In this document: positions 14,181 to 16,420 of the stretch, in pieces | Position numbering within the stretch: position 1 is the first letter of the stretch | Layout: each line of letters starts with the position of its first letter | DNA from: a bacterium | Lineage (GTDB): Bacteria; 4484-113; JAGGVC01 | Reading direction: 5' to 3' | Assembly (NCBI GenBank): GCA_039961635.1 | Contig: JABRWB010000076.1 | Location: forward strand, 1-16,420 | Length of the DNA: 16,420 nt | The notes under the pieces: model-generated | Database searches by the model: none | Seen by the model: the letters and a program-made list of their open reading frames with translations, nothing else | Told to the model about the DNA's origin: nothing | Position numbers and translations under genes: made by a program

Positions 14181-15965
14181 TTATGAACCAACGCCGATCT
14201 GAAATCCGTACGCGTCGATTAAATCGAAGTACTCCTTGTCGTTCTGGCAATCGTTGCCGAACAAGTACCAGCAATTGCAGGTGTACGGAGGATCCGGGTC
14301 AAATTCCTGCAGTTGCACGGTTATATCTCCGCTGGTCCCCGTATTCGTAGGGATATCCACGTAACCCACATACCCGCTGGTGCCGATTGCGACACCATAG
14401 GATGGTGTGGGATTGTAGAAAGAGATGTTTATGTCGGCGGTGCGGTCGTCGGCTTCATCCCTTAGAGGCGGAATCCAACCGATGAGGTAGGACAAAACGT
14501 CGCAACCCTGGTCGTACAAATCCTGGCAGAAGGGACGCGGATTCGGACCGGAGAAATCTCTGAAGGTCACGCTGTCCCAATCGATTATCCCCGAATCTTC
14601 GGTCTGGTAAATGCGCAGCCTGCAGGCGGGCATGTGGTAGAAGTAATTGCCGTTTCGCTCTATCCAGATCTGAACGCGCAAGGTGTCGCCGGGGTCAATC
14701 GTGCCTTCTTCTTCGGACGTACTTTTGATGTACAGCATGTCGCAGTCGATCAGCTCCTCGAACTCGAACTGCGATTTTGCGCTTTCCGTCCCGACGTTCT
14801 GACCGTCGTACGGAGCTACCGAAACCCACCACAAGCCGTCGCTGATCTCGTTGCTGCTGTCGTCTTTATCCAGGTAGCAGACATACCCCACGGCACCATT
14901 AACCGTCCAAACAAAACCTCCTGGGTAAAAGTACTCGGGATCTTCAATCTCAGGCTCGGGACTCTCGGTATAAGTGAATTTGGATGACCTAAGCGAAGAA
15001 TCCGGACCTGGCACGGTTACGGTGTGGACAACTTGGCCGAAATAACTCGACCTGAAGTATATCTTGTAACCGTCTACCGCCTCCCCGTCGCCGTAGGCTT
15101 CAAGCCAAACGTTGTAATCGCCGCTTGGATAGGCTTCGATGGTGCCCGAATCGTCGTAATCGACCGGGTCCTTCATGGGCCATTGGGCAATGGTGTCATC
15201 GTCGTAATTCGCAAGCGGCGTCAGATCGGAAATTCCAACTTCGCCATTCCTGTCGCCGTCGCCGCGGTTCACTTCGCCCCACACAAGCGTGCGATTGTTG
15301 TATGGTACATCAGCGTCATCCAAATCGAACACTGCGTCGCCTGCATCGTCGGGGGCGATGCTTGGACCTTTCGGAGGCTCCCAGGGCGAATCGTCGAACT
15401 CGATACTGCAGATCGATCCCTGCCCCTTCGGCTGCTTTTCATCGAAATTCAACATTCCAATCCAGAATGCGAACTTGCCTTTAAGAACGTAAACCGGGGC
15501 AACCTGAAGTTGCGAATCGTCCTCCCCGAACATCTCGCCTTTTTCGAACCCGACGGGATTGTACTTGTCGGGATCGTAGTACACGTATCCGAGAACATAC
15601 TTCCACTCCCCGTCCTCGTTCGTGGAAATGTCAAGGACTAAATTCCCGTCCTTGCCCTCGTGCAGCGCCAGCTTGTAGGCGTCCCCGCCCTTAGGATCGT
15701 CCGAGCCGTCTCCGTCCAGCGGCTCGAAGATGAACTCGTCCCCGCCGGGGCCTGTAACGCTCGATGTGGTTCTGTGGTTGTCCGAAGGAGCGGTTGCCGG
15801 GTTGAAGCTGCCCCCGTAGCTCAGTTGCGAGCCTTTCTTGCATCCGCCCACTCCCAATGCTATCACGCTAGCCAAGAGAATCACCAGCGCGACGGCGACG
15901 CGGGGAACTAATGCCCCCCTCCCCGCCGGGTTTTGACAAAAAGTTAAACTTGTACATCTTCCCAT
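14181..15965 (-). CDS. Dockerin-like secreted lipoprotein, function unknown
   Basis: A 594-residue protein. A hydrophobic signal segment ends in GVGGC (Cys42), a good lipobox followed by KKGS, so lipidation and export are likely. The start is ATG 15965; it makes a rather long leader and AAGGAG is only 1 nt away, so the true start is less certain. Residues 70-220 are acidic and beta-rich without a family I recognise. A dockerin-like loop GDGDRNGEVGISDLTPLA (235-252) and a second looser one DYDDSG (269-274) are followed by an FN3-like domain (VDGYKIYFRSSYFG, about 297-395). The C-terminal half has several cysteines (CQDLYDQGCD, YTCNCWYLFGNDC). The loop motif matches that of the downstream lipoprotein, suggesting a shared attachment or folding module. 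No catalytic residues are evident. A long, structured leader region lies upstream. Confidence 0.85.
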   Translation of the reverse strand: MGRCTSLTFCQNPAGRGALVPRVAVALVILLASVIALGVGGCKKGSQLSYGGSFNPATAPSDNHRTTSSVTGPGGDEFIFEPLDGDGSDDPKGGDAYKLALHEGKDGNLVLDISTNEDGEWKYVLGYVYYDPDKYNPVGFEKGEMFGEDDSQLQVAPVYVLKGKFAFWIGMLNFDEKQPKGQGSICSIEFDDSPWEPPKGPSIAPDDAGDAVFDLDDADVPYNNRTLVWGEVNRGDGDRNGEVGISDLTPLANYDDDTIAQWPMKDPVDYDDSGTIEAYPSGDYNVWLEAYGDGEAVDGYKIYFRSSYFGQVVHTVTVPGPDSSLRSSKFTYTESPEPEIEDPEYFYPGGFVWTVNGAVGYVCYLDKDDSSNEISDGLWWVSVAPYDGQNVGTESAKSQFEFEELIDCDMLYIKSTSEEEGTIDPGDTLRVQIWIERNGNYFYHMPACRLRIYQTEDSGIIDWDSVTFRDFSGPNPRPFCQDLYDQGCDVLSYLIGWIPPLRDEADDRTADINISFYNPTPSYGVAIGTSGYVGYVDIPTNTGTSGDITVQLQEFDPDPPYTCNCWYLFGNDCQNDKEYFDLIDAYGFQIGVGS

Positions 15966-16332
15966 GCTCCTTTCCGGGAAAGTCCCGGCCCTTCATCCGA
16001 TGCCGCCGTATGTCGGCAAAAGCATCCCGCCATTCGCGGCCGGCTCCCGGCGGCCGCTCCTCCTTGCGCCCTCGGCGCACAATGTCGATTCCCGGAGGGC
16101 GAATCCTCCGGCAAAGTACTCCGCCTCGTTCCCCGCGCACTCCCATGCCCGGGGAACTTCGATCCTCGCCCCAACTGCGCTGCGGCGGCAGAGTCCGGTG
16201 CGGGGACGCCCCCGCGCCCGATCCACCACGTTAATTTTCCGCAAAGAGGCGGGCCAGGGCGGGCGGCGGTTGGCTTGTGACAAAAATAACGCGCAATTTT
16301 GTAAAATGCGGTTAAAGAGTTTTCGCACCGGA
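15966..16332. other. Gene-free region rich in inverted repeats; possible structured leader RNA
   Basis: No convincing gene lies here; minus-strand open frames exist but are Arg/Gly-rich GC artefacts. At least six perfect inverted repeats of 6-8 bp occur in order: 15974-15988, 16036-16057 (GCGGCCG/CGGCCGC), 16065-16079 (TGCGCC/GGCGCA), 16092-16111 (CCGGAGG/CCTCCGG), 16128-16157 (GTTCCCCG/CGGGGAAC) and 16200-16215 (GCGGGG/CCCCGC). A looser one lies at 15999-16026. In the minus direction they would form the 5' leader of the lipoprotein gene starting at 15965. I cannot match a known riboswitch or RNA family. The right part (16281-16323) turns AT-rich and probably holds a plus-strand promoter. Confidence 0.5.
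16275..16307 (+). promoter_or_regulatory. Weak promoter candidate for the gene at the right edge
   Basis: GTGACA (16277-16282) is followed 19 nt later by TAAAAT (16302-16307) in an AT-rich stretch. TTGTGA (16275) with TTTGTA 17 nt later is another pairing. Spacing or match is imperfect in either case. Confidence 0.25.
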
Positions 16333-16420
16333 ATGCAAGGAACGGCCAAGTCCGCGGGAACGGCATTGCCAGCCGGAGCCTGGATTGCGGCGGGACTGTT
16401 TTTCGGGGAGCCGGAATCGC
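16333..16420 (+). CDS. Possible start of a gene running off the right edge
   Basis: An open frame begins at ATG 16333 (in-frame ATG also at 16306, overlapping the presumed -10) and stays open to the edge, about 29 codons. It starts MQGTAKSAGTALPAGAWIAA and turns moderately hydrophobic. No SD and no recognisable motif is present. It is placed here only because a promoter-like AT-rich stretch precedes it and the strand switches; it may not be real. Confidence 0.25.
   Translation, partial: MQGTAKSAGTALPAGAWIAAGLFFGEPES

Noticed and set aside
14059-14274. Minus-strand 71-codon frame with a fairly protein-like end (FTGVDEVYVFKCASADG)
   Set aside because: It starts inside the lipoprotein gene in another frame, has no SD, and its second half is the intercistronic hairpins. 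The lipoprotein's own C-terminus reads well to its stop. A frameshift extension cannot be wholly excluded.
15966-16332. tmRNA, RNase P RNA, SRP RNA or a known riboswitch in the hairpin-rich region
   Set aside because: I looked for their conserved core sequences on both strands and did not find them; a covariance-model scan would be decisive.
15868-16366. Minus-strand frames across the hairpin-rich region, including one starting at an ATG near 15956 behind AAGGAG
   Set aside because: Composition is GC-driven and no known motif is present. The frame with the good AAGGAG spacing ends after about 29 codons, whereas the neighbouring frame holds the signal peptide and lipobox.
1-16420. CRISPR arrays, insertion sequences and tRNA genes
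   Set aside because: No regularly spaced direct repeats, transposase genes or cloverleaf sequences were seen; the periodicity at 1-1060 and 1100-2640 is protein-domain repetition.

Overview
The window looks like a piece of chromosome from an uncultured, GC-rich bacterium. Three secreted proteins carry lipoprotein-type signal peptides, there are many PKD and dockerin-like calcium-loop modules, and some genes have strong Shine-Dalgarno (SD) sites while others look leaderless. I cannot name the phylum from sequence alone; a poorly sampled candidate phylum is plausible. No rRNA, tRNA, CRISPR array or insertion sequence is visible.

Layout: 1-3692 (minus) is a very large lipoprotein with an FN3-like domain, about six PKD-type domains and seven propeller-like repeats, running to the left edge. 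3860-4417 (minus) is rubrerythrin, with hairpins at both ends. 4548-6677 (minus) is an isolated phage terminase pair (small then large subunit) with no other phage gene around it. 6818-8600 (minus) is a tightly coupled operon of a PTPS-type tetrahydropterin synthase, GTP cyclohydrolase I and a short-chain dehydrogenase. This is the set of activities needed to make tetrahydrobiopterin-like cofactors from GTP. 8830-9807 (plus) is a stand-alone 5'-3' exonuclease with a palindrome-derived insertion. 9862-10401 (minus) is a UPF0316-family membrane protein, and 10473-11090 (plus) is a compact sigma-70 family factor. 11160-15965 (minus) is a second secreted-protein block: a dockerin-like lipoprotein, a PKD plus seven-repeat-propeller lipoprotein paralogous to the one at the left edge, and a start-less dockerin-like remnant. 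15966-16332 holds no convincing gene but has a dense series of perfect inverted repeats, and a possible plus-strand gene begins at 16333.

The housekeeping genes in the middle are thus flanked by two related surface-protein loci. The three lipoproteins share calcium-loop and FN3-like modules, and two share the same C-terminal propeller, which suggests a modular, recombining family of envelope or extracellular proteins. AT-richer patches in two propeller regions support domain or blade exchange. The observations most worth follow-up are the pterin operon, the orphan terminase pair, the structured leader at 15974-16215, the palindromic insertion inside the exonuclease gene, and the leaderless promoter arrangement.
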